Positions 11,909 to 22,725 of a stretch of DNA of 64,000 nt are shown here, piece after piece. The translations under genes were made by a program, and so were the position numbers. Source of the DNA: Azolla caroliniana (Eukaryota; Polypodiophyta). The notes under the pieces are model-generated. The model had not been told where the DNA came from. It worked only from the letters and a program-made list of their open reading frames with translations, and made no database searches. Every line of letters begins with the position of its first letter. Within the stretch, counting starts at the first letter, position 1. Location: contig JBHGNT010000005.1 in NCBI GenBank assembly GCA_043228905.1, positions 2,728,001 through 2,792,000 on the forward strand, read 5' to 3'.

Positions 11909-12350
11909 TAGGAGTCAGCAAGGGCTTGGCTCAAGCTTGACCCGAGCCATGAAACTATTTTTAACGGTTCGACTCGTTTCAGACTTGAGCTTCCTTAACT
12001 GGTTTGAGCTCAAACCAAACCGAACTGGTTAAGGAATTGGTTTGACCAAACTAGTTAAGCATTAATCGGTTTAGGAATTGGTTCGGTTGAAGTTTGAAAA
12101 CTCTCAAACCGTCGTTAAACCATTTTTTAATGGCTTGGTAGTTCAGGCTTGAGCCTCCTTAATTAGTTTGAGCTCAGTCTGTCAAGGCTCAAGCCGAACC
12201 AAACCGTTTAGGGCCAAATTAGTTGAGCCTTAATCAGTTTAGGAACATGTTCAATTCAAGTTTGAAAACTCTCAAACCGGTTACGGCGTAACCTGTTTGG
12301 TTTGGATGAAGCCAAGCTGGTTAAGTCAAAACCAAACCGTCGGATTCCTA
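11909..12350. mobile_element. Degenerate hAT-like MITE
   Basis: It starts TAGGAGTCAGCAAGGGCTTGG and ends CCGTCGGATTCCTA. These are weak versions of the inverted ends seen at 13427 and 13857. The interior is the same mix of AACCGAACC and GGTTTGAGC words. The flanking 8-mers do not match, so the boundaries are provisional. Confidence 0.4.
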
Positions 12351-12919
12351 GTTAGGCTTAATAGAAGGTAAAAAGGCTTGAATGCATTCAATTGCATCTT
12401 ACTACCCCCATAAGTGTTGGTTCTTGAAGAGCCATAACACTTCTTTGAACTTGCTTAGTCAAGTTAAGCGTTGAGGTGGCATCATGGCATCATCACTAAA
12501 GTATGAAGATATGCAAGGATTACAATGAAAACCTAATGGAGGATGAATATCACTTCTTGCAAGCTCCATATAGGGTAAGTCATGAGAACTTTGATGACTT
12601 GCTAGATGGTAATAATTATTAAAATGTCACACTCAAATGTAATTCAATTTCATCTCCTTTTGCAATTCTTTGCCCCATGCCCAAGATAATTAATTTTAAA
12701 CCTTTTGCCAATAGTACACATCCATTTTCTAGGGGGGTTGATTGATGATTACCATCAAAACTTCAACATAACACATGTTGTTGAAAGTTTTTCTAGTTGT
12801 GCATCTATTTTTCGAAAGCCATGTCAATGTACTAATAAAATGAGATTAAGTCTTAAAAGCATAAACATTCTCTTCCAATATCACTATCTAGTATCTAGTT
12901 CAAACTCTTTAAAAATATT
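12351..12919. other. AT-rich intergenic DNA
   Basis: No gene-like frame is supported. The words GCATCTTACTACCCC and GGATGAATATC also occur near 41960-42100, suggesting a shared dispersed repeat, which I could not delimit. Confidence 0.35.
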
Positions 12920-13340
12920 GAAACTCAAACCGAACCGAACCAGGAAACTGTTTAAACCAAACAGTTACAAATATTCAAGCTCAAACCAAATGGTTTTACA
13001 GACTTTCAAACCTTTAAACCGTTAAAACCGTAGTTTTGTGGTTCGGGTTTGAGGTCAAAATTCAAAATTTCACATTTTAATTTTACAAATTTTCAAAATT
13101 TAAAGAATTTTGTTAAAGTATCAAATTTAGGTTTAAAATGTTCAAAAAAATATTTAAAAAAAATATCAAGTGTTAATCATAAATGATCAAACCATTAAAC
13201 CGAAAAAGGCTTGAACCGAACCAAACCATTAAACCCCAAATTGAACTAAATCATTTACAAAAAACCTGAACCTGAATCGAGATGAACTGTTTAAATTGTT
13301 AAGCCACAAATTTGTGGCATTGTTCAATTCAAATTGAAAA
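12920..13340. repeat. AACCGAACC-type repeat, probable old hAT-like remains
   Basis: It has the same word composition as the hAT-type elements nearby (CTCAAACCGAACCGAACC, CCGAACCAAACC). No terminal repeats or target duplication are recognisable. Confidence 0.35.
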
Positions 13341-13418
13341 ACATTGCTGATTGCTACTAGTATCTACCATAGGATGTTTAAATCACACAATTATTACATG
13401 ATGGATGGGGTATTTATA

Positions 13419-13865
13419 GATGTTACTAGAGATCGGCAACGGTTCGGTTTAGGATTAACCGGTTTGGCCTTAAACCGTTTTGGGGTTCTCAAACCTAAAC
13501 CATACCGATCCCTAAGCCGGTTTGTGAACCGGTTTGGAAAACTGGTTGGAAACCTCCCTCCCTCTCTCCCTCTCTCTCTCACTCACTCAGACGATCCACT
13601 ATGTAGTATACAAGCTCCCTCCCTCCCTCCCTCTCTCAAGTTTCTAACTAATTTCTAACCTTCAAGTTTTTCTCTAACCTAAGTAATAAACCACATAAAC
13701 AGCTTAACTTGTTGAGCCGGTTTGGCAAGGCTCAAACCAAGCCAAACCGAACCGAGCTCAAACCGTTTAGTCAAGCTCAAGCCTAAGCCGACTCTAGCCA
13801 AGCCGTTAAGCCGTTTAAAACCGGTTTATGCTTGACCTGAGCCGTTGCCGATCCCTAGATCTTAC
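13419..13865. mobile_element. hAT-type MITE with TIRs and 8-bp target duplication
   Basis: The element (13427-13857) begins TAGAGATCGGCAACGG and ends CCGTTGCCGATCCCTA, which are inverted copies with one mismatch. It is flanked by GATGTTAC (13419-13426) and GATCTTAC (13858-13865), an 8-bp duplication with one mismatch, the length typical of hAT transposition. The interior is AACCGGTTTGG-type sequence with a CCCTCTCTC tract and no transposase frame, so it is non-autonomous. Confidence 0.82.
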
Positions 13866-13905
13866 CCTAGTCCCCACTTACCTACTTGCACCCACAATAT
13901 CACTC

Positions 13906-14175
13906 TTTGGATGCCCATGAGAAAATCTTTCATGTTTAACACCTTGGATGCCCATGAGACAACTCATTTATAATTACTTTGGATGCCCATGAGAAAATCT
14001 TACATGTTTAACACCTTGGATGCCCATGAGACAACTCATTATAGTATCCGTTGCTTGATACCCATGAGACAACTCACTCTTTTATAATTACTTTGGATGC
14101 CCATGAGAAAATCTTACATGTTTAACACCTTGGATGCCCATGAGACAACTCATTATAGTATCTGTTGCTTGATAC
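13906..14175. repeat. Minisatellite of TTGGATGCCCATGAGA units
   Basis: The word GGATGCCCATGAGA recurs six times, alternately followed by AAATCTTACATG and CAACTCATT. A related word with TTGATACCCATGAGA occurs once more. Larger units of about 60-125 bp are thus repeated. No coding role is apparent. Confidence 0.85.
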
Positions 14176-15210
14176 ATGTGTAGCAAAGTACAATGAAAAT
14201 GTGAGGAGTCATGTATCCATTTAAAGTTTAGATGAATTGGCAAATCTATAACACAAAATGACACCATCTTTCTTGGCATAACACTACACACAAAAGAATA
14301 ACAAAAACAAATACAAAAAACAAAAAAGGTATTGTAATATGCGTAAGTTGATGTTGCTTCATCAAAATCATGTGCGAGGAATCATGATTTGTTGATTAGC
14401 TAAAATGACCAAACCAAACCAAACCAAACCAAATAAACAAAACTCTTCACAAATGCAAGTATTAATGATAAGGAAGGGTGCATGATTGTGTATAGCCTAT
14501 ATGAGGCAAAATAATTTCATTCTTTTATGTTGCTGATTCGAACGATTGCAATGAAATAGTTCAATCATCAAACTTCACCAATATAGCTAGGGAAAGAATT
14601 AGAGCCCATAAGTTATAACTTTATTAAGAGAAAATATATCTACTGTATTCAAACATATTTGTCGGTTGGTAAGGCACATTCAATGTAAATGAAAATACCC
14701 CTAATAAGTAGCAAGAAAGTGGGATAACACAACATGTAAACACAAGTTGGCAAGTAGGCTATATGTATAAATACACAACTAGGCAAAGATTGTGCTTTTA
14801 CGTCATACTCATGTTTTACACATCATCAAGATAATTGAAGGCACATTTGGGTTGGGTCCACAAAGATTGACTTATTTGTTTTTCAATCAGACAACAATAG
14901 AGATTGCACAAATTGGAATCAAACCTAAGTGGACTGCTCATTTTTGAGGCATCCACTTGGGCCTTTAATTATAAACACATTAACATTTGGAACTATTTGA
15001 CTAGGCTTTTTAACACAAACTAGGCTATGGGGAGTAGTGAAAGATATCAAACATGAAAAGTAGTAGATGAGAAAAGCAAAGAGATAAAAGAAAACGAAAA
15101 GGAAAGAGAAATAAACAAAGGAGCACACAATGAAGAAAGGTAGAACAACCGGAAACCACAATAAAAATGCCAACTCTACAATTTATACACAAGACAATTA
15201 TGATTGATAT
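14176..15210. other. AT-rich intergenic DNA
   Basis: A short AACCAAACC run at about 14412-14435 is the only local repeat noted. No gene is recognised. Confidence 0.5.
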
Positions 15211-15560
15211 TAACAGTTGGCAAGAGTTCGGTTTGAACTGAACCGAGCTGCGAAACCGCAACTTAACGGTTTAAACAGTTCGGTTCGGTTCATGTTCAAG
15301 TTTTAACGGTTCAGTTTGGTTTCAACCGTTAGAAACTGCGGTTTAAGGAAAATCTTTTCAATTTTTAAAATTTACAATTTAAATTTAAAATTTTGACCGA
15401 AGTTGAAAACCAAAACCAAACCACAAAACTGCAGTTTTAATGATTTGAATTTTTTTTACCTTTTCGGTTTAACGGTATCGTGGTTTGGTTCAAGTTTCCA
15501 AATTTTTGAACGGTTTGGTTTTGACACTCTCAAACCGAACTATCCCGTTGCCGATTGTTA
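15211..15560. mobile_element. hAT-like MITE, TAACAATCGGCAACGG subfamily
   Basis: It starts TAACAGTTGGCAAGAG and ends CCGTTGCCGATTGTTA, imperfect inverted ends. The interior contains GTTCGGTTTGAACTGAACCG and GCGAAACCGC words. The flanking 8-mers (ATTGATAT and GTGGGTAT) agree at only half of the positions, so the target duplication is not convincing. Confidence 0.55.
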
Positions 15561-15706
15561 GTGGGTATGTCAATCTAAATTTTCTTGATTACTATTGGTG
15601 GTGCAACATTACTCTTCATAATTCAACCAAGTTTTTGTTCTTGTTTTGAGGCCTTGTCTTGCAACCATGCAATGAGAATTTTGTTCGATTGAAGCTCCTT
15701 CACTCC

Positions 15707-16962
15707 ATTATAATTAGGAATCGGCAACGGTTCGGTTTAGGCTTAACCAGTTTGGTTTTATCCAAGCCAAATTGGTTAAGCCTAAACCATTTTGGGGTTC
15801 TCAAACCTGAACCAAACCAAACCGATCCTTAAATAAGTTTAGCAACTGGTTTGGGATGAAAAAGCTTTAGAGGTGTGTAGAAACCCAAAACACACCAGCG
15901 TCACTTCTACTCTTCTTCTCCTCCTCGTAACTTCCACCCCCTTGGCCTTACCAGCGATGAGTTTGAATTCAACTCCAAGTCCCACCTCCACAACTCCCTC
16001 TCTGTAGACTACTACATCCACGAATCCCCTGCCTCCCACCACCCAAACCACGAGCCCCGAGGATATGGTGACCTTTCACTCTTGGTGATCCAATCCTTCT
16101 CCAAATTTGACATGTCCACCCACCCCCACCCTCCTCATCTTCCTTTGTAGATTGCTACCACCCGACCCTTTTTGGACCTCAATACGTCCATTCTCAATTG
16201 CTATTGCCCATTCCTCAACCACCTTCAGGTCGAGCTCGCCGCTAGGTCCTAGGTCAAACTCAAGAGAGAATAACTAAAATTTCATCTATATGTATAGAAA
16301 TAATGTATATAACAACCAACAATCGGCAACGGTTCGGTTCGGTTTGAACTAAACCGAACTGCGAAACCACGGCTTAATGGTTTCAACGGTTTGGTTTGGT
16401 TTAGGTTTAGGTTTTTAAAAATGGTTAAGTTTGGTTTCATCTATATGTATAGAAATAATGTATATAACAACTAACAATTGGCAATGGTTCGGTTTGAACC
16501 AAACCGAACTGCGAAACCACGGCTTAACGGTTTCAACAGTTTGTTTTGGTTTTAGTTTAGGTTTTAAAAAATGGTTCGGTTTGGTTTCAATAGTTAGAAA
16601 CCACGGTTTAAACAGTTTAACGTTTTTTATTTTTTATTTTTTATTTTAAAATTTTAAATATTTGTTTTAAAACAATATTTTCATTTTTAGACCTTATTCT
16701 TACATTTTAGGAACATCTTTAAAATTTTAAAATTTTAAAAATGAAATATTATAAATTTAAAAATATAAAAATATAAAATTTGACCCAAGTTGAAAACTGA
16801 AACCGTAGTTTTAATAGTTTAATGGTTTGAAAAAAAATTCAACGGTTTCGTGGTTCGGTTCGGGTTTCAAAAATTTAGGTAGGCTCAAGCCGAGCCGAGC
16901 CGCCAAACCATTTAAACCTGGTTTAGGCTTGAACCGAGCCGTTGCCGATCCCTAATTGTAAT
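15707..16962. mobile_element. Larger non-autonomous hAT-type element carrying a gene-like fragment
   Basis: The element (15715-16954) begins TAGGAATCGGCAACGG and ends CCGTTGCCGATCCCTA. Flanking octamers are ATTATAAT (15707-15714) and ATTGTAAT (16955-16962), one mismatch. Inside lie a GC-richer segment with an extended open frame (15881-16275) and a 155-bp tandem duplication (from 16283 and from 16438), each copy of which includes a secondary (C/T)AACAAT(C/T)GGCAA end. The secondary ends suggest a further MITE inserted within. No transposase is present. Confidence 0.78.
15881..16275 (+). pseudogene. Gene-like fragment captured inside the hAT-type element, family not recognised
   Basis: One frame is open from 15881 to a TAG at 16148-16150 (90 codons) and, past that stop, open again to about 16256. 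It reads TSDEFEFNSKSHLHNSL, SVDYYIHES and GYGDLSLLVIQSFSK, then beyond the stop RPFLDLNTSILN. Base composition is clearly GC-richer than the flanking MITE sequence, and codon choice (many C-ending codons) looks like a plant exon. I do not recognise the family. It has no start codon in context, so it is treated as a captured exon piece rather than a gene. Confidence 0.45.
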
Positions 16963-17325
16963 ATACTATACATATTGCTTCCTTGTATTTAACCTTCCCC
17001 TTTTCTTTTGGTCTAAGTAAGCATAAAAGCACATAAACTTCTATGTCATCAAAGTAATATCCGAGAAAAACAATTCTAAGAAAAGGATAAATATTATTTA
17101 AATGATTGTTTAACCAATGGATCAATATTTGTAGGTTTTTTATTCGAAAGCCTTCATAATTTAAAGATATTTGTGTATTTGAATTTCAAAATGTAAAGAA
17201 TGAAGCAAATAAATTCAAACACATTTTGTTTTCCCCGAAAATTTAGATAGTGTTTTGGAACATGTTTTTCATTTTCTACATTTAGTTTCTTTAAATTGTA
17301 ACTATTTGTTATTCCCAAAACTAAT
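16963..17325. other. AT-rich intergenic DNA
   Basis: Nothing recognisable is present in this stretch. Confidence 0.5.
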
Positions 17326-17329
17326 GGGA

Positions 17330-17655
17330 TTTTCCAAAAAGAAGCTACTTTCCCATTAGTTAGGAGATATTATTACAAAAAGACTATATAAGGTGGCTTA
17401 TACATAAATCAAGGAATCATCCTCCAACCGAGTTCAAGAATATGAGACTATGCAAACTGACTACTTAATGTAAGTAGGCACCTATAGCTATAAACTAGTG
17501 CCCTTCATCACCAGCCAGTACGAGCTAGATCATATGACCTACAACGAAGGGAGGGTGGGAGGTGAGTAGGAAACTATCAGTGTGGGGTCTGGTAGCTCCA
17601 CCTCGGGCCGTTTCCTCCTTGCATCACCATCGGCATGTTCCGCCATTTCTACCCA
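17330..17655 (-). mobile_element. 5'-truncated copy of the LINE-B 3' end
   Basis: Read on the minus strand it ends CTAACTAATGGGAAAGTAGC then TTCTTTTTGGAAAA, the same 3' end as LINE-B (31026-31330) and the copy at 58410-58824. Shared words include CCACCTCGG, CACCAGCC-like blocks and GGAGGATGATTCC. The 5' limit is near 17655. No convincing target duplication was found. Confidence 0.65.
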
Positions 17656-18411
17656 ATAATTTTATGATTATCTTCAGATATTAAATATGTCTTATGTGGC
17701 CGAAAAGATAACATTTGCATGCAACGTAAAAGTGAGTAGTGACTCTCGATGCCCAAGAAATCAATTACTATCTGTCATAATGGAGACAACACATTGTGAC
17801 TATGATAGTAATTCATGCAAGCATTGGGTTTGGTGGTTGAAGATGTGTAGAAAACATAATTGAACGTGATCAATGACAAAGCATAACATCAAAGTGTGAT
17901 ACTCAAACTCCAAAATTTGTTTAACAAGATGTGCATAGTCAACTATTGATGTGTATGTATGGAGCACAAATCTCCACATTTTCCCCATGTCTGATACATT
18001 AGTGTTGCAAAAATGTTTCATTCACTAAGGAATCTATTGATGCATCATGAAGCAAGCAAGGTTTGTTTGCATCCCATTTCCAAACCATTTTTTGATGTCT
18101 TGCATCCAATGGAATCACAATTTTGCTTTCACGGATCTTTTAGATACTTCCCATTAAATTCTATGAAGTTGATATGAGGGAGTTTTTTTAACATTAAGCA
18201 TGTATTGAACAACCTGTTCCATAGCCATCATCTCAATGGAAAGTCAATCAGTCTCAAAGAGGGTGTATGACACGCGTTTCCTCACTTAGAGAAACTTTGT
18301 AAGGAAATGCTTATGGACATTTTCAAACTCTGTCTACGTGGACTTAGGGACACTACCACCCTATAAAGAAACATCAGTGTCACCAAACCATCCAAAAGGT
18401 ATTTCATGTGT

Positions 18412-18464
<53 letters not shown>

Positions 18465-20100
18465 AAAAACAATAAGGATGATAGATTGTGGGAACATTTG
18501 CAAGGTATGGTGAAGTTATGATGGAAGATTGTATGAAGGATAATGCTAAACTTGCAAAGGAGTTTGCCTAAGGTGATATTATAAGGATGTAGGTTGATAC
18601 TTATGTTATGTTGAGTTATTTTGACAATTTCTTTGATAGAGTTGTCATCCTATGTTAGAAAGATACCCTTTTTTTCTATAAAAACTATACTCCATTGGTA
18701 TTAAAATTAACAATGCCAAAGGCAATCTACAAAAAAGAGGAATTGCTGAACAAATTGCCTTTTTTTGTTGACGTTTCCTGCTTTGAGGCCATTAGAGGAT
18801 TGTCAATACATATTGAAGAGGGATTGTCCTACATTGCTAGGGGTGGAATATAAATATTGAACAATATGGCCATTTTTACAATCCAAAATCGAGAGAATGG
18901 GTAGGATTTTGGTGCCACCTAATGCTAATTGCCAAAATCTTTTTAGAATGTTTATTCTTCGGAATAATCTAGTAAAGAGACCAAATTGTTTGCAAATTGG
19001 ATGTCTTGGTATGTCTCCTATGTCCTTCAAACTTGCAAATTGGATGTCTTGGCATGGCATTGTTTTAGGAAATATTTTGGCCAAGAGCCCACAAAGAGGC
19101 ATATATATATATATATAAGAGAACGTAAAATGATGGAGAATAGCGACGATAGTCTAGGAGGAGCCATTACAGAATGATAAGGATTTAGAGGTGCCAATCA
19201 TAGAGAAAATAAGGGGGCAAAGGGTAGTGAATAAGAGACTGAGAAATCATTAGAGTTGCATAGGCAATGTGCAAAGTTACTAGAAAGATGTAGATAAATA
19301 ATAAGGATGGGAGGAATAAACCAAATGACAAAAATGGTTGGGGAAGCACACCACGATACCACAATTCCACACGGAAACACCCCATCAAATAGGTAGTTCC
19401 AGGTTCCAACATGACAAGGTAAATAGTATTGGGCTTTTCAAGGGAAGTATAAGAAATGTCTTTACTTTTGAATCTTGATTCACAATTTCGAAGTAGAGAA
19501 GTTTTAAAAGGATTTCTTTTGCTGTGATTTCAATTGTTGGAAAAGTCAAGGAATCTTTCAAATGATGAGTGATAGTTATGTAAGGCGATAAATCACCATT
19601 TTCGTCATCATAATTGGTTTCCAGGTTGGGAGTGAGTTTTTAGTATTTATATCCTAGGCAAATCCAATGTTTGTTGTGAATTAGTCTCAATGGAGTGAAT
19701 CCAAATTCCATGATTCAAAATTTGGGTGAAGAAATACTACAAGGTTAAAATGATTACTTTTGTGGCAATTTTCATAATTGTTAAAGTTGAGGAATCTTTC
19801 ACGTGGAGACCAACAATTATTTAAGATGGCATGTCATCGCGTTAATAATCTAAAGCGGTTTGTAGGTTGGGAGTGATTTCTTAGTGTTTGGGTCCTAAAT
19901 AAATCCAAAGTTGTGTCTAGGTTGGGTGGATCCAAATTCCCTTCCTTCACAAGTGTGGATCTAAATTCGATAATTATGTAATTTCACAAGTGATCATGTT
20001 TGTCATCTAGATTGGGTTGTAGGTTGGGAGTGAGTTCATAGTATTTGAATCCTAGATAAATCCAACATTGATTGTAATGGATCCAAAAAGGAGAGAGACA
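17656..20100. other. AT-rich DNA with a GA microsatellite, possibly degenerate retroelement
   Basis: A (GA)n run lies at about 18417-18460 and a TA run at 19101-19118. The phrase GGTTGGGAGTGAG(T)T recurs at about 19625, 19865 and 20023 with neighbouring words TCCTA(G/A)ATAAATCCAA, so the stretch 19600-20080 holds about three diverged copies of one unit. No gene is recognised. Confidence 0.4.
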
Positions 20101-20434
20101 CATGTGTAGGGGTTTTAGACCTATGTTTGATGAAATTCAATTATCTTTAGGGAATTTTCTCTCAAATTGGTCACCTTCTTTTGAACGTGTTTGATTTGGA
20201 TATTTTACTCCAGTTGATGTTATGATAGGAGCAAAAGGAACATCTCAATGAGACTGTTACTATTTGGACGTATATGAGGAAGGAAGATTATGGCAAACTG
20301 ATGTGGAATCATCAATTTGGCAAACGACATTGCAACATCCGGTGAGAGTGATTGGTAAGTCTGGTAAAAGGTGGATTTTAGATCCTTCTCCATTTGATAA
20401 TATGTTGTTTTGCCAACTCTAGGTTTTTTTTTTA

Positions 20435-20870
20435 AAATCATTCTTGGGCTTGCATTGGGATCCATCAGATTATCTTTGGAAACATACAAATCCTTCGTCT
20501 CAATATTCTGTGAAGTTGGGACAAAAGATGCTCTTAAGTAGGAAATTGCATTCGCCATTGCTATGAAAGTGTGGTTGGCGAATGGGGCCTCTTTAATGGA
20601 TGCATCTAAATATTGGAAGTAGTTATGGAGTATGCAAATTCCAAGGAAGATTGTCCTTTTTCATTGGTTACTGATCCATTATGCACTACTAGTTCAGGCT
20701 TGGTTATGACAACTAGACAGTAAGTCATGTGGATTTGGTTGTGGATGTATGATGGAATCAATTAAGCAAGTATTGTGGTCTTGTCCTAAAATTATGAAAG
20801 TATGGCAAAGAGTATTAAGGTTGTTGATATTGATTGATACATGTTAATTGTGTGATCACTTGGGGTGCGG
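20435..20870 (+). pseudogene. LINE ORF2 C-terminal part (zf-RVT region), upstream half
   Basis: Frames read SDYLWKHTN followed by YSVK near 20470-20520. They continue WSMQIPRKIVLFHWLLIHYA, CGFGCGCMMESIKQVLWSC and PKIMKVWQRVL up to 20860. This is the plant LINE zinc-finger region (zf-RVT), which follows the reverse transcriptase. In-frame stops occur. The Ty3 element at 20871-27883 cuts it; the sequence resumes at 27884. Reverse transcriptase upstream could not be recognised. Confidence 0.7.
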
Positions 20871-21513
20871 TGTCGAGGTATTCCTCGCGGATGCGTGGAA
20901 TGAGGCGGGGCCTCGGGGGTCTTGTACCGAAGAGCAAGAGACAAAGGAGAAGGGAAGGGACCCACTACGTGTGGGCATAGATTCACAGGGGCACGACCCT
21001 TCAACACAAGACGCGAGTGGGACACCGACGCAGAGAGACACGAATGTATGTATATATATATTAACAAGGACAAACAACAAGAAGCACGAAGTCGGTTACA
21101 ACTGAACAGGCCGGCGAACAGATGCTGATGCCTGTTCGTAAACGCACAGAAAGAAAGGAGTAGGTTGGAGGTGTTGCCGGAAGCACTCGGGCATTCCTCA
21201 GAGCAGCGCGAGCCTCCCGAAACCTGCACAGAAAGAAGCTACGGAGTTTGGAAGAGAGAGAAGCCTTCGGCCGACAACCCGACATCACTTCGTCCTCTCT
21301 AACCGCGATCCCTTTCCTCCTCCCCGTCTCCCTCCTTTTATAGGCAAGAAAGGAGCCGTTTCCCATTAACTTCCTACCTACCGAATCTACCTACCTAGGA
21401 TCTTCTATGTACCTAATTCTCTCTTATGTACTACATAAGGCGTACGTGCATGAAGAGCCGGTTCCTACACTCCGGTGCACCGATTCCGCTTGTGGACGGT
21501 TTTCTTCACGACA
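20871..21513 (-). repeat. 3' LTR of the minus-strand Ty3 element
   Basis: The LTR reads TGTCGTGAAGAAAACCG at its start and CCGCGAGGAATACCTCGACA at its end, both on the minus strand. A TATAAAAGGAGGG promoter-like box lies at about 21333-21345. It is 643 bp, the same length as its partner at 27241-27883. Confidence 0.95.
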
Positions 21514-21529
21514 TCCGCCCCACCTAACC
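21514..21529 (-). other. Polypurine tract of the minus-strand Ty3 element
   Basis: On the minus strand GGTTAGGTGGGGCGGA abuts the 3' LTR. It is purine-rich and in the position where plus-strand DNA synthesis starts. Confidence 0.7.
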
Positions 21530-21585
21530 GCGCATCCACCGGCATGCGCCAAATTGAGTTGGGACGGCGAAAATCGGTCCAGCCT

Positions 21586-22725
21586 TCATTCCCCGCCCGT
21601 CGGTTCTTCCTCGGTTTCGGATCGTTCGTCGTCGCGGTCCAGGTTAACCGGATCCGGCTCGTCGTCGTGACGCTTCTTGAACGCTTTGATCCGCTTCCCA
21701 ACTACCGATATCGCCATTCTCGTGCCGTCGAGTTCCGCCAGATGGTACGTCCTGTTGTCGTTGGCGCTTTGTACCACGTAAGGCCCAAACCACCTTCTTG
21801 CGAACTTCCGTGTCGCTCGGTGCTGGTTGTCGAGGCTGCTGTCGTAGACTAGCACCCAGTCGCCTTCCTCGATCTTCTTTGGTTGGATCCGGTGCGTCCG
21901 GTCGAACCGGGCTTTGTTCCTCGTCCTTGCCACCCGAAGCTTTCCCGCTGCCTGCTCCATGTCCTCCGGTCTTTGCTCGAGCTGTCGTATGCGCGCCGCC
22001 AACAGTTCCTCCCGGCTCATCTCGTTTTTCCAGTCCATGGTTGCCCATGAGGAGATCGTACGTTCCATCGGCATGATCGGCTTCTGCCCAAACATGAGCT
22101 CTGCCGGCATGAATACGGTTACCGAACTGTGCGTAGTTCGGTCAGCCCACAACGCGTAAGGCAACAACCGCGGCCAGTTCCCGACTTGACCTCCGCATGC
22201 CCGAACTAACGCCTTGACGATCGGTCCGTGTCCGCGCTCCACCTTCCCATTCGCCTCTGGATTGTACGCAGTGGTAAGCGAGAGCTTGACTCCTAGCCGG
22301 TCGAACAGCTCCTCGGCCTCTTCGGCGTCCAACTCCCCGCGATCAGCCACGATCTTCCCGATGCACCCGAAACGGCATATCACGTCCTCGATCAGGAACC
22401 GACATACGGCCACGGTCGCTTTGTTCTGAAGGGCTCGGCCTTCCACCTGGTTCGTCAGATCTTCCCGAGCCAGGACCAGATACCGCATCTGTCCTACTCC
22501 CATCGGCATCGTCACCAGATCTACCATCCATTTGAAGTGGATGGTCGGAGGGTACGTAGGGTGAAGCTCGTCCCGATGCCGGACTATGGAGTGCATCTGA
22601 CAGCTCTCGCAAGTTGTCACGAACTGATGCACGTCCCGGTACAGTCCCGGCCACCAGTACTTCCCCTTTATCTTCTTGAACGTGGCCCACGTTCCACGGT
22701 GTCCAGCCCAAGGGCTGTCGTGGTG
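21586..22725 (-). pseudogene. Integrase of the Ty3 element
   Basis: After a frameshift near 22725 the frame runs to 21586. It opens with PWAGHRGTWATF, KGKYWWPGLYRDVHQF and CESCQ, the integrase zinc finger. The catalytic core shows DLVTMPMG (first Asp), VADRGE (second Asp) and NPEANGKVERGH (Glu). The C-terminal module EGDWVLVYD followed by FGPYVVQ is the GPY/F domain common in Ty3 integrases. The end is acidic (SETEEEPTGGE) and no chromodomain is visible. The frame is otherwise open, so the loss of function is slight and recent. Confidence 0.9.

Noticed and set aside
13880-14175. CRISPR-like array
   Set aside because: The repeated GGATGCCCATGAGA word alternates with repeated, not unique, spacers, and the genome is a plant. 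It is a minisatellite.
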